Source: Verrucomicrobiaceae bacterium
GTDB lineage: Bacteria; Verrucomicrobiota; Verrucomicrobiia; Verrucomicrobiales; Verrucomicrobiaceae
Reading direction: 5' to 3'
Assembly (NCBI GenBank): GCA_015075365.1
Contig: JABTUN010000002.1
Span: forward strand, 620,001 to 684,000
DNA length: 64,000 bases
Shown here: one piece after another, positions 17,030 to 25,435 of the stretch
Layout: every line of letters starts with the position of its first letter
Position numbering within the stretch: position 1 is the stretch's first letter
Position numbers and translations under genes: made by a program
The notes under the pieces: model-generated
The model's input: only the letters and a program-made list of their open reading frames with translations
Told to the model about the DNA's origin: nothing
The model's database searches: none

Positions 17030-18645
17030 GGTGTGAGGAGAGCCTCCTGCCACGCGTCACGTGGCAGGAAGTGGGCGAAGGAGAGGCCCGCCGGGGCGGT
17101 CTGCGGCACGGCGGCGTCCGTGTCGGGCGTGAAGGTGAGGCGGCTGGCATTGGTGCCTCCGGCAGCGCGGCGTTTGATCGTCCAGTTGGTCATGACACCG
17201 CCAATCCAGCGGACGTTCTGCGTCAGGAGCGCGGGCATGTTGAACATGATGGTCTGGTACTCATTGACGAGCACGCAGCGCCAGCGGTAGTCGGTGCCGG
17301 AGAAGGGACCGTTGATCCAGGAGAAATCGACGGTGCGGCCGAGGTCGTCCTGAAAAGCGAGGACGAAGCGGCGCGCGTTTTCGCGCTCGAAGCGCACGTC
17401 ACGCACCCAGCGTCCTCGCGTGCCGGCGGGCATGACAGTGATGATGATGGGCTTCATGCCGGCAGCGGCCTGGAAGGCGGCGTTATTGCTCTGGCCGACG
17501 AAGATGATCTGGTCCACGACGCCCGTGACGCGCATGTGTTTGAGGTGAACGGAGTCGAGTTTGATGAAGAGGACCTTCAGCTTGGAATCGTAGCCGGAGG
17601 GCCAGCCGGCCGGTGGGAAGGTGGGATTGGCCTGATGAGAGATCCAGTAGGCCTCCGTGGCGGAATTGAAGGGCGCGGCCACGTCGATGGTGACGATGTC
17701 CGTGCGGCCCGCGTCTTTTTCACGCTGCTGGAAGTGCCAGAGGGAATTGTGCGTGTTGTTGTCGTTTTTGATGACATTGAGCCAGCCCTCGTAGCGCTGG
17801 TCACCGCCGGCGCTGACGGGGCCGGTGGTGCTGGGCACGGCGGGGAGGTTCGAGGGCGCGAGATCGCGTCCGTCCAAGTCCACGCCATGGACGGGCTCGG
17901 GCAGCGTGGGCGGCACCGCGGCGGTGGAGGACTGGATGTAGAGGGATTTGGTGCGGAACGGCAGTTCCAGAGGGCTGGGGGTGCTGCGCACGAAGAGTGA
18001 GGGCGGGTGGCGCAGGACGGTGCGGCCGTTGACGACCCAGTTGGCATGATGGCCGCCGCCGGCGCCGGTGACGACGTTGCGATAGACATCGAGCTCCGTG
18101 CTAACGCCATCGGGCTTCCGGTAGATGCAAAACACATCACCGGCCAGGACAGGCGGCAGCGTCTTGAGGAAGTGCCAGGCGGTGAAGTTGTCGATGTTCC
18201 CCGCGGCCACGGCGGGCGGACGCGCGATGCGCTCCGTGTGGAGAAACGAGGCGCCGGGGTGCAGGCCGGTGTAGTTGTAAGGATAGACGGTGCTGAGGCC
18301 ACTACCGGGCCATGAGGTGGAACCATAGATGTTCAGGTCGTTCCAGCCGTCGAAGCTGTTGATGCCGCCGATGTCAGAACCGAGCACAAAGCTTTGATTC
18401 GGCGAGAGGTCGTCTTCAATGCGGAAGGCGCGGTCCGCGGCGAACTCATGGGCCAGCAGGCGGGAGCTCTCCAGGCCAACGCGCCGACGGCAGATGTCCT
18501 CCAGGTAACTGACCTGGACGGCCCGCGTGCTCATGAGGTTCATCCAGCCGGAGACGAGCATGCCGGCCACGAGCATGAGCATCAACGCGGAGGCCATGAG
18601 GGCGCCGGTGCTGCGTGGATGCTTGCTCTGGAGGTGAAGACGCAT
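17026..18645 (-). CDS. Large pilus-cluster protein, PilX/GspK-like N-terminus
   Basis: 539 residues. A short basic N-terminus (MRLHLQSKHPRSTG) precedes one hydrophobic segment (ALMASALMLMLVAGMLVSGW), as in PilX_N or GspK-type minor pilins, but Glu at +5 is absent. The long remainder is beta-rich and periplasmic, with no recognisable domain. It is far larger than ordinary minor pilins (about 150-330 residues). It overlaps the next prepilin gene by 4 bp (ATGA), indicating coupling. A role at the pilus tip or as a co-assembly factor is inferred from position alone. Confidence 0.6.
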   Translation of the reverse strand: MRLHLQSKHPRSTGALMASALMLMLVAGMLVSGWMNLMSTRAVQVSYLEDICRRRVGLESSRLLAHEFAADRAFRIEDDLSPNQSFVLGSDIGGINSFDGWNDLNIYGSTSWPGSGLSTVYPYNYTGLHPGASFLHTERIARPPAVAAGNIDNFTAWHFLKTLPPVLAGDVFCIYRKPDGVSTELDVYRNVVTGAGGGHHANWVVNGRTVLRHPPSLFVRSTPSPLELPFRTKSLYIQSSTAAVPPTLPEPVHGVDLDGRDLAPSNLPAVPSTTGPVSAGGDQRYEGWLNVIKNDNNTHNSLWHFQQREKDAGRTDIVTIDVAAPFNSATEAYWISHQANPTFPPAGWPSGYDSKLKVLFIKLDSVHLKHMRVTGVVDQIIFVGQSNNAAFQAAAGMKPIIITVMPAGTRGRWVRDVRFERENARRFVLAFQDDLGRTVDFSWINGPFSGTDYRWRCVLVNEYQTIMFNMPALLTQNVRWIGGVMTNWTIKRRAAGGTNASRLTFTPDTDAAVPQTAPAGLSFAHFLPRDAWQEALLTP

Positions 18646-18698
18646 GGGGGATGGATGAAGTCAGAAGTCAGTGAGAGGCGCTGACCTTTGCGGCTCTG

Positions 18699-19682
18699 TC
18701 ATAGGGCGGGAAACATGGGGACGGTGAACATGAAGGAAGTGCGCCCGGCGTTTTGATTGTAGGCCTGGCGGGGATCGGAAGAGGGCAGCGTGTTCGTCAC
18801 GGGACCGAGATGCCGCGCGCAAGGATCCGGCCACCAAATGAGATAAAAGGACCGTTCCGCGGCGCGCTTGAACCGCTGGATGGTGGACGGTGCCTCGGTG
18901 AGGGCGAGGCGCACAGCGCGCTCGAAAGTGACAAACAACGGGCTGAACCCATCCGTGGCCCATTGCGCGGGATTGGACGCATTGAAGACGGAAGGCGGGT
19001 AAAACACATCGTAACCGCCCGCATAGGTGAGTGTGGAAGGCGTGGTGGAGCCCACAGGATCCGCGTAGCGCTTCACGGAGGCGTGAAAGCCCTGCGGCTG
19101 GCCCGCGCCCGTGAAGCGGATGACGTCGATGTCGTAAAGACTGAGCACCTTGAGGTAGCCGGCGTATTTGCTGAAGCCGAGCACGAAGATGCTGGCGTTC
19201 TGCGGCACGGAGACGCCGTCATTGAGCGGATTGCGGTAGTCCCTGTATTGCGCGGCGGTCACCGCGCCGATGCTGACGAGATGAGCGCGGAATTTCTGCG
19301 GCGTGTCCAGCTCCGCGTGCTGCAGCGGGTTGTAAGCGATGATCGAGGGCTTGTAAGCGTTCGAGTCATCCCGCGGCAGGCAGAACACGGCGGTGGCGGA
19401 CATGACATCCGCCAGGAACTGCTCCCGCAGTTCCTCCGCCTGCGAAAGGCCGCCAAACTGCGGCGCGGAAGCGGTGTCGAGCGTGGAATTCGACGAGCCA
19501 TAGAAGTGCTGCATGCGCGTGGAGCCCAGCGGCACGGTGATGAAGGAGGACACACGCGGCTGGCTGCGCACGATGGAGCCGTAGCTGACCACCGCGCCGC
19601 CAATGACCACCGCGCCGAGCGCCAGCACGAGCAGCAGTTCCACAGAGGTGAAGCCTCCTCGCTGACGTGCCGTGCTCATCAT
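18699..19682 (-). CDS. Prepilin-like protein (327 aa)
   Basis: 327 residues. The leader (TARQRGGFTSVELLLVLALG) has the canonical Gly at -1, Phe at +1 and Glu at +5, followed by a hydrophobic helix, so it is very likely cleaved by a prepilin peptidase. The mature part is about 300 residues, mixed alpha/beta, with no domain I can name, and is larger than common pilins. It overlaps the downstream end of the PilP-like gene by 4 bp and precedes the 539-residue protein by 53 bp, within the same leftward unit. Confidence 0.75.
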   Translation of the reverse strand: MMSTARQRGGFTSVELLLVLALGAVVIGGAVVSYGSIVRSQPRVSSFITVPLGSTRMQHFYGSSNSTLDTASAPQFGGLSQAEELREQFLADVMSATAVFCLPRDDSNAYKPSIIAYNPLQHAELDTPQKFRAHLVSIGAVTAAQYRDYRNPLNDGVSVPQNASIFVLGFSKYAGYLKVLSLYDIDVIRFTGAGQPQGFHASVKRYADPVGSTTPSTLTYAGGYDVFYPPSVFNASNPAQWATDGFSPLFVTFERAVRLALTEAPSTIQRFKRAAERSFYLIWWPDPCARHLGPVTNTLPSSDPRQAYNQNAGRTSFMFTVPMFPAL

Positions 19683-20518
19683 TGCGGAGCAGGAGTGGGA
19701 TTGCCAAAGAGCATGCGCACGGCGGACTCAATGGCGGGGTTCGGGCTGGTGGCGGCGGGGGCCGCCGGTGTCGAGGGAACAGCCGGCTGCACCGACGGGG
19801 AGGCAACGGAGGATGGCGGCGCGGAGCGCTCTGTGGCCGCCATGGACGGCACGGCTGCTGGAACGGCAGGCGCGGAAGTGCTAAAAGATGCCGCAGGATT
19901 GCCGGCAGGCGCGGCGATCACAGGCTGGCCGTTGCGCATCATGCCGCTGCCGCCGCGGCGGATGCGTGTCATGGGCGCGTCCGCTCCCTGACCACCTTTC
20001 ATCCGGTAGGTAACGGAGGGTGCCATATCGATGGGAATGAGCATGATCTTCGGCGGCAGGCCGACCATCTGCTTCTCCTGCCAGGCCAGCTCGATGTACT
20101 CTGACGTGATGCTCTTGACCTTCAGCGCCACGAGCTGATCCGGCAGCACCTGCGGCACATAGTCACCCACGGTGAGGTCGATGTCCCCCAGCAGCACGCG
20201 CAGGCGGCCGTCCGGCTTACGGCTCATGCCGTTGACAGGAAGCTTCATGAGGATGTCGCGCACGCGGTTTTCCTCTGTATCACCCGGGGAGTTGCGGCTG
20301 GCAGCCTCCGTCTCGGATTCAAAGGGGTTGTGCTCCTCGGGCTTGACGGTCTCCGGGGTCTTCTCGTCCGGCAGCACGAGTTGGTATTGCACACGTTCCT
20401 TGGCGTCTTCCTCGACCTCCTCCGTGCCGTCCTGCGCGCGCGCAACAAGCGCACCGAGCAAAACGGCGGAGGCAATGAGAATACGGAGCGGGATGAATGG
20501 CGGGCGGGGCGGAATCAT
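19679..20518 (-). CDS. PilP-like periplasmic protein of the pilus cluster
   Basis: 279 residues with an N-terminal signal or anchor sequence (RILIASAVLLGALVARA). The middle (about residues 75-165) contains a compact beta-rich segment (RVLLGDIDLTVGDYVPQVL, LVALKVKSITSEYIELAW). This resembles the homology region of PilP/GspC, which links PilNO to the secretin. The C-terminal third is Ala/Pro/Ser-rich and probably disordered. Sequence similarity to PilP is weak; the call rests mainly on its place right after the PilM-, PilN- and PilO-like genes and 4-bp overlaps on both sides. Confidence 0.5.
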   Translation of the reverse strand: MIPPRPPFIPLRILIASAVLLGALVARAQDGTEEVEEDAKERVQYQLVLPDEKTPETVKPEEHNPFESETEAASRNSPGDTEENRVRDILMKLPVNGMSRKPDGRLRVLLGDIDLTVGDYVPQVLPDQLVALKVKSITSEYIELAWQEKQMVGLPPKIMLIPIDMAPSVTYRMKGGQGADAPMTRIRRGGSGMMRNGQPVIAAPAGNPAASFSTSAPAVPAAVPSMAATERSAPPSSVASPSVQPAVPSTPAAPAATSPNPAIESAVRMLFGNPTPAPQ

Positions 20519-21102
20519 GACTTTTTCTCCTCCTTCTTGACGATTTTCACGGGATTGGCGGACGCCAGGTCAAAGAGCGGCGTCTCAAAGGTGACATCGA
20601 GTTTCAACTGGCGGCCGCTGGCACCACCGGCGACCTGCACGATCTTCACGCGCGCCATGGGCAGGCGCCGCTCCAGGTCACCCAGCCAGTTGAGCACCTT
20701 GGCGAACTCCTCCTCAATGGTGAGCGTGGTGAGCACGGATTTGGGGATGAGCTTGTTGGTGGAGGAGATCTTCAACTCCGTGGTGCGCGTGCGGATGAGA
20801 CCAATGCCACGTTCGCGCAGGCTGAGCTCCACGGCCTGCTCCGCTTCCTGCTGGGTCTGCACTTTTTCAATGGAGGGCAGCCAGGCACGCAGGAAGCGGC
20901 GCACCTCCTCAGTGTCCGTCTTGACCATCGCGGTCTGGATTTCGGCGGTGGTGCGCTCCGTCTCCATGTTGGAGGCGGCGGTGACGGCATTTTCCGCCTC
21001 GGTGCGCATGGCGGTGACTTTCCCGTGCACGATCTGGGCGACGTACACGAGCACGCCGATGAAGGCCAGGAGGAGGAAGCAGGCGATTTGTTTCGGGTTC
21101 AT
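20515..21102 (-). CDS. PilO-like inner-membrane protein
   Basis: 195 residues: one N-terminal membrane segment (IACFLLLAFIGVLVYVAQIV), then a helical/coiled-coil stretch (about 30-75) and an alpha/beta C-terminal part (LTIEEEFAKVLNWLGDLERR) like the ferredoxin-like fold of PilO/GspM. The motif FAKVLNWLGDLER resembles PilO's 'Y..L..FL..LE..'. In type IV pili PilN and PilO form a heterodimer that aligns the inner-membrane platform with the secretin. It lies between the PilN-like gene (27 bp) and the PilP-like gene (4-bp overlap). Confidence 0.65.
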   Translation of the reverse strand: MNPKQIACFLLLAFIGVLVYVAQIVHGKVTAMRTEAENAVTAASNMETERTTAEIQTAMVKTDTEEVRRFLRAWLPSIEKVQTQQEAEQAVELSLRERGIGLIRTRTTELKISSTNKLIPKSVLTTLTIEEEFAKVLNWLGDLERRLPMARVKIVQVAGGASGRQLKLDVTFETPLFDLASANPVKIVKKEEKKS

Positions 21103-21129
21103 GGTGCGGGATGCTGGGAGAATGCGGTG

Positions 21130-21684
21130 TTAGTCCGCACCGCGCACGAGCGTGGAGCGGTATTCGATGACATCGGCGTTTTTGGTCTGCTGGGGCGCGT
21201 AACTGCGATATTGGAGCTGGCCGAGCGCGCTCTCGATGGCGGCAATCTCTGTGGCGGCGCTGCCACCGGTCACGCGCATCGACAGCGCGATGTTGGCGGG
21301 TGCCTGCTCGTTGCGCTCCAGGGAGAGGCCGCCCAGGCGTGTGTCCGCCTGCACGGCGCGGGCGATTTTGACGACAAGCGGCTGAAGGTTGCGCGCGCCT
21401 TCCATCCATTGCGCCACAGTGTCGGCCTTCTTCGCCTCCGCCTCGAGCTCGGCGAGCTCTTTCTGGAATGCATCACGCTCGGCCTCGAGGGCGGACTTGC
21501 GCTCATCCGCCTCCTTTTTCTGCACCTGCGCCTTTTTGAAGGCGAAATAGTCCATCGTCATGATGTAGGCGCATCCGGCGACGGCGACGTAGAAGAGGAT
21601 GGGGATGAACCGGAAAGTGGACGGCAGGCGCCGGGAGGTGTCCGTGCGCGGCGTCTTGAAGTCGTGGCAAAGGTATTCGTTCAT
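21130..21684 (-). CDS. PilN-like inner-membrane protein
   Basis: 184 residues. A 25-residue cytoplasmic N-terminus precedes a membrane segment (FIPILFYVAVAGCAYIM), then a charged coiled coil (about 50-95, KKEADERKSALEAERDAF) and a small alpha/beta domain. This layout matches PilN/GspL-C-type fimbrial assembly proteins, whose cytoplasmic tail binds PilM. It lies 18 bp downstream of the PilM-like gene. The usual PilN motif INLLP is not evident, so the assignment relies on topology and gene order. Confidence 0.6.
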   Translation of the reverse strand: MNEYLCHDFKTPRTDTSRRLPSTFRFIPILFYVAVAGCAYIMTMDYFAFKKAQVQKKEADERKSALEAERDAFQKELAELEAEAKKADTVAQWMEGARNLQPLVVKIARAVQADTRLGGLSLERNEQAPANIALSMRVTGGSAATEIAAIESALGQLQYRSYAPQQTKNADVIEYRSTLVRGAD

Positions 21685-21702
21685 GGCGGTTGTGCGGGTG
21701 GA

Positions 21703-22572
21703 TCAGGATTCTCCGATGAGCTGCCACAGCAGGTCATCCTGCGTGAGGTCGTTGGCTCCGACTTTTTCGAGGTGAAACATGAGTTCCGTGCGGAACTTGT
21801 TGTCCTGGCCGTCGCCTAGAAAGAACACCGGGCTGCCCTGCGGGATTTTGGAGAGCAGCGGACTGATGATCTGGAGCGCGGTGTCCACCGCGTCCGGTCC
21901 GAGGCCGCTGCGGCAGCGCACGTCCTTCCACTGGCCGTCCTGCTGGACCAGCACACCCAGGGAACCCTCGCAGGCCGTCACCAGGACAAAATTCGGCGGT
22001 GTGCCGCCGTCCATGGAGCGGGAGATGGTCAGCACGCCATGCTCGATGAGGGCGAAGAGGCCGCAGCACACGCGGCCCGGTCTCAACTGCACGGTTTTCA
22101 GCAAGTCCTCCGTGACTTTCACCAGGGACTCCTCGACGGCCAGCAGCAGGCTGGTCGTCGTCTCCGGATGGTGGCACACGGCATAGCGCTTGCCACGGTC
22201 GTACTTGGGCCCCAGCACGGAGCGCGGGTTCGTGCGCAGCAGGCTCACGCAGTTGTCTCCACGCATGAGGTTGTTTTCGAGGCTGATGATGAAGCGGTGG
22301 TTCACGGAGACGGAGCACCAGCCGTCCTCCACCATGCCGCGCCATTCCTCGCCGCGCTGCGGCACCACATCGGCGAATTCCCCCTCTTGAACGCCGCCCT
22401 CGTCGGGCTTGCCGCGTTTGGTGATACCACGCCAGCTCGTCTGGCCGCGGCTGACGTTGAGAAGCAGAGACTTGCGCCCCTCGAAGCGTTTCCCCCACGG
22501 CACGGCGGAGTCATCGGGGTCGGCCTTGAAGGCGGCGAAGGTCAGGACGGATTTGATTTCAGCTAGCGGCAT
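21703..22572 (-). CDS. PilM-like actin-fold protein (divergent)
   Basis: 289 residues without signal peptide or membrane segment. It occupies the PilM position between the PilT-like ATPase (14-bp overlap) and PilN-like genes. Short segments are compatible with the actin-like fold of PilM (VLVTACEGSLGVLVQQDG and PVFFLGDGQDN), but the classical phosphate-binding motifs are not clear and the protein is shorter than typical PilM (about 350). A GspL-like cytoplasmic domain is an equally good description. The functional call is by context and moderate at best. Confidence 0.45.
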   Translation of the reverse strand: MPLAEIKSVLTFAAFKADPDDSAVPWGKRFEGRKSLLLNVSRGQTSWRGITKRGKPDEGGVQEGEFADVVPQRGEEWRGMVEDGWCSVSVNHRFIISLENNLMRGDNCVSLLRTNPRSVLGPKYDRGKRYAVCHHPETTTSLLLAVEESLVKVTEDLLKTVQLRPGRVCCGLFALIEHGVLTISRSMDGGTPPNFVLVTACEGSLGVLVQQDGQWKDVRCRSGLGPDAVDTALQIISPLLSKIPQGSPVFFLGDGQDNKFRTELMFHLEKVGANDLTQDDLLWQLIGES

Positions 22573-23623
22573 AAATGGAGGTCAGTTGTTCTTTGGAAAG
22601 GAAGTCGTACACCTCATGCTCGGTGTAGCCGGTCTTGCGCGCCTGGGAGGGCTTCCAGCCGTCCGCCATGCGCATGTTCAGGCAGCGCTCGAAGCTCTGC
22701 ATGCCGCGCGTGAAGCCGGCTTCGAGCTCCTGTTCGAGATTCTTGAACTCGCCGCGCCGGATCATGCCGCAAACGGAGTCATACGGCAGCAGCAGCTCGT
22801 GGATGGGAAAGCGCTTCCCGCGCGATTCATCAAACAACAGCCGCTGGCAGAGAATGCCACGGATGGAATCCGCAAATGATAGCATGGCATTCTCCATGCG
22901 GTCGGAGGGGATGAGTTTCAGGTAGCGCTGCACGGTCTGCGCAGCGCTGGAGGTGTGCAGCGTGGCCACGACCACATGGCCCGTCTCCGCGGCCTGCAGG
23001 GCGATCTCCGCTGTCTCACCATCACGAATTTCCCCCACCAGAATCACATCCGGCGCCTGACGAAGGGCAGCGCGCAGGGATTTGTTGAAGTCGAGCTCGT
23101 CGGAGCCGATCTCACGCTGCGACACGAGCGAGGGAATGCCGGCGGGATAGACGAACTCGATGGGATCCTCGAAGGTCAGCACATGCTCCTGGCGGCGCTT
23201 GGCACGCTCGAGGATCAGGGAGGCGATGGTGGTCGATTTACCGGAGCCGGTCGCCCCGCAGACGAGGAAAAGACCGTTTTTGGCCTCCAGGAAGGCCTTG
23301 ATGGCCGGCGGCGGAACCATGAGTTTGCTAATGTCAGGAATATTCTCCGGCAGCAGGCGCAGCACCCAGCGCGGCCGCCCGCGCGTGACCATGCGGTTCA
23401 CACGATAGCGGCGGCTGCCGAGCTGGAGCGCGTAGTCCACGCAACCGGCCGTGAACTCCAGCGGACGCTCCGGCTGGTAGATGAAGGAGTCGAAGAACAG
23501 CTTGCCGTTGCGCTTGTAGGTGAGCGGCTCCCAGGGCGTGACATAAAAGTCGCTCACGCCAGAATCCTTCGAGAGGTGAAGCATTCGGTAGCCAAGCTGG
23601 CTGCGTTCGTTGATGTCTTCCAT
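22559..23623 (-). CDS. PilT/GspE-family secretion ATPase
   Basis: 354 residues from the ATG at 23623, which gives the normal PilT length; the frame stays open upstream to 23764 but that extension is unlike the family. Walker A is GATGSGKS (residues 123-130), the Asp box TFEDPIE (150-156), Walker B VILVGEIRDGET (193-204), and the His box TGHVVVATLH (about 214-223). PilT proteins power pilus retraction, while PilB/GspE power extension. The overall size and lack of an N-terminal N1 domain favour PilT. It is the only such ATPase in the cluster. The PilM-like start overlaps its 3' end. Confidence 0.9.
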   Translation of the reverse strand: MEDINERSQLGYRMLHLSKDSGVSDFYVTPWEPLTYKRNGKLFFDSFIYQPERPLEFTAGCVDYALQLGSRRYRVNRMVTRGRPRWVLRLLPENIPDISKLMVPPPAIKAFLEAKNGLFLVCGATGSGKSTTIASLILERAKRRQEHVLTFEDPIEFVYPAGIPSLVSQREIGSDELDFNKSLRAALRQAPDVILVGEIRDGETAEIALQAAETGHVVVATLHTSSAAQTVQRYLKLIPSDRMENAMLSFADSIRGILCQRLLFDESRGKRFPIHELLLPYDSVCGMIRRGEFKNLEQELEAGFTRGMQSFERCLNMRMADGWKPSQARKTGYTEHEVYDFLSKEQLTSIYAAS

Positions 23624-23652
23624 GGTGGTGGGATGAGTGTTTGAGAATGAGG

Positions 23653-25257
23653 TCAGCGGTTGCTCTTGAAGCGCGCGCGCAGCTCCGCGCGCGCGGAGGA
23701 GCCTTCGAAGATGAGGAACTGGCTTCCCTGCACGACGCCCGCGCCGGGATCGAGCGTGGCCCACGAGAGCTCCATCGTGTACTGCACGCCGTCGATGGTG
23801 ATGGTGACATCCGTGGTCGGATTGCGGATCTCCACAATGTCCGCGCTGGCGAGGCGGTCGCTGGTGTTTTCCGTACTGATCAGGTTGAAGTCAATGTGCG
23901 TGACCATCGAGACATTCGGCTCGGTCATCGCCAGATTCACCGAAAGCGTGACACCCGATGCCTCGCTGTCATAAAACGTCGTTCCGTTGAGCATGACGAG
24001 CTCGCCGAATTTAAACCATGTGTTCGGCGCCATCGTGTCGAAAGGCGTGCGGGTGAAGGTGAGCACGTTTTCCACCCCGGCGTCCAGATACTGGCCGTTG
24101 CCGAGGTCGAGCTTTGTATTGCCATGCTTGAAGGTGGAGGTTTCGACTCCGTTTTCGACGGTGCGCACGAGATTGGCGCCTCCTGTGGCATTTCCCCACG
24201 AGCCGCTGCCGCTGCCGCTGAATCCGGTGGTCAGGCGATAATAGGTCTGGCTGCGGGTGCTGCTGGTAGACCAGAGCCCCGGCTCGGTGGATTCATTGCG
24301 CGCCTCGATCTTCATCGCGGGCAGCAGCGGTGAATACACGCCGCCTGCGAACTCCGTCCAGGAGCCGCCGTTCACCCGGATCATCAGCTTGGAGAACTCC
24401 GGCTGCGCGCCGTTGCGGCTGATCGTGACACTGGCCGGAAATGACGGGAAGCCGTAAGTTCCCCCCGCAGGACTGATGCTCGGCGAGGCCAGTTGTGTGG
24501 GCGTGGCCGTGCCGCCGCCACCCCCGCCGCCACCCCCGCCGCCACCGCCACCCCCGCCAGAACCGCCGCCCGTCTCCGGTGGCGTTTCCGGCGCGGTTTC
24601 CGCTGGGTCGAAGTTTTGCGTCATGCCCTCTTCATTGACCGGTACGGGGTTGAGGTAGCTTGCTGTCGGATCACGGGTGGCAGAGCTCCACACCCAGCCA
24701 CGCGTGCTCGTATTGAAGGTTTTGGCTGTGCCGCGCCTTGACTCCGTGCCGAAATCTGCCGCTGCCAGGCTCTCGTCGAGATAGAATTCGGACACGGCCT
24801 CACCATTGGCGTCCTCGGTCAGTTCAAAGCGTTGGTTCACCCGGTTCCAGCGGGCGCGTACGATTTCATTCTCTTCACGCGCTGCGGTCACACGCGCACG
24901 CAACCTAACATCCACCAGCCTTCCTGAGGCGGCACCTGCGTGGCGCTGCCATTCGGCCTGCGGGCGCACGCGCTTCATCTTATCGAGGATTGTCTGCGGA
25001 TTCGTCAGGCCGGCCAGTTCACCACCGTCGGCAATATAGAGTGCCACCATGTGATTGAGTGTGGCCACATCAGACTGGAGCTTGGCTTGGGCCACAGAGC
25101 CAGAGTCATCTATCAGCAGGGAAACTGAGATGGTGGCCAGGACAGCGATGATGGCGATGGTCATCAAGAGCTCGACCAAAGAGAAGCCGGCTCGAAGGGA
25201 ATCGCTTCGAGGTGAGCCAACAAGAGGCTTTGGAGGGCTTTCACACATCAAGGGCAC
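23653..25257 (-). CDS. Large prepilin-like protein with poly-Gly linker and anchor-type C-terminal domain
   Basis: 534 residues. The leader ends RAG, followed by FSLVELLMTIAIIAVLATIS: canonical type IV prepilin cleavage with Glu at +5. Residues about 35-220 look like a pilin head. A run of about 16 glycines (preceded by GGGSG) then links to a Ser/Gly/Thr-rich beta region. The last 180 residues (GNTKLDLGNGQYLDAG, FKFGELVMLNGTTFY, VTLSVNLAMTEP) resemble choice-of-anchor K-type domains known from secreted proteins. So a pilin stalk may display a beta-sandwich. It is the first gene of the leftward cluster and faces the secretin gene. The anchor-domain match is from memory of the pattern and needs a profile search. 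Confidence 0.65.
   Translation of the reverse strand: MPLMCESPPKPLVGSPRSDSLRAGFSLVELLMTIAIIAVLATISVSLLIDDSGSVAQAKLQSDVATLNHMVALYIADGGELAGLTNPQTILDKMKRVRPQAEWQRHAGAASGRLVDVRLRARVTAAREENEIVRARWNRVNQRFELTEDANGEAVSEFYLDESLAAADFGTESRRGTAKTFNTSTRGWVWSSATRDPTASYLNPVPVNEEGMTQNFDPAETAPETPPETGGGSGGGGGGGGGGGGGGGGTATPTQLASPSISPAGGTYGFPSFPASVTISRNGAQPEFSKLMIRVNGGSWTEFAGGVYSPLLPAMKIEARNESTEPGLWSTSSTRSQTYYRLTTGFSGSGSGSWGNATGGANLVRTVENGVETSTFKHGNTKLDLGNGQYLDAGVENVLTFTRTPFDTMAPNTWFKFGELVMLNGTTFYDSEASGVTLSVNLAMTEPNVSMVTHIDFNLISTENTSDRLASADIVEIRNPTTDVTITIDGVQYTMELSWATLDPGAGVVQGSQFLIFEGSSARAELRARFKSNR
24511..24569 (-). repeat. GGN-codon tract encoding poly-Gly in the large prepilin
   Basis: About 60 bp made almost only of GGC/GGG codons on the minus strand, coding for a run of about 20 Gly with one or two Ser. 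Such tracts are prone to slippage, so the linker length may vary between strains. Confidence 0.6.
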
Positions 25258-25435
25258 ATTAATTATTCAAAAACTTCCAATTTCAACTGATTAATATGGC
25301 AATTATAATTAATGTTGGAAAAATGTGCAAGACTTCATCTTCTTGTCTTTGGTTCGTCTAAATTTAATGTTTTGGTCACAAAGTCATAAATAATGTTTGA
25401 GCTAAAATGCCACATCTGTTATTATTTCCATAATT
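25258..25435. promoter_or_regulatory. AT-rich divergent promoter region of the pilus locus
   Basis: 178 bp between the divergent prepilin and secretin genes, far more AT-rich than the surrounding DNA (e.g. ATTATAATTAAT near 25301). It includes short palindromes such as ATTAAT repeated at about 25290 and 25307. It must hold both promoters. Exact -35/-10 boxes could not be fixed. No strong Shine-Dalgarno precedes the secretin ATG (25436). Confidence 0.5.
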
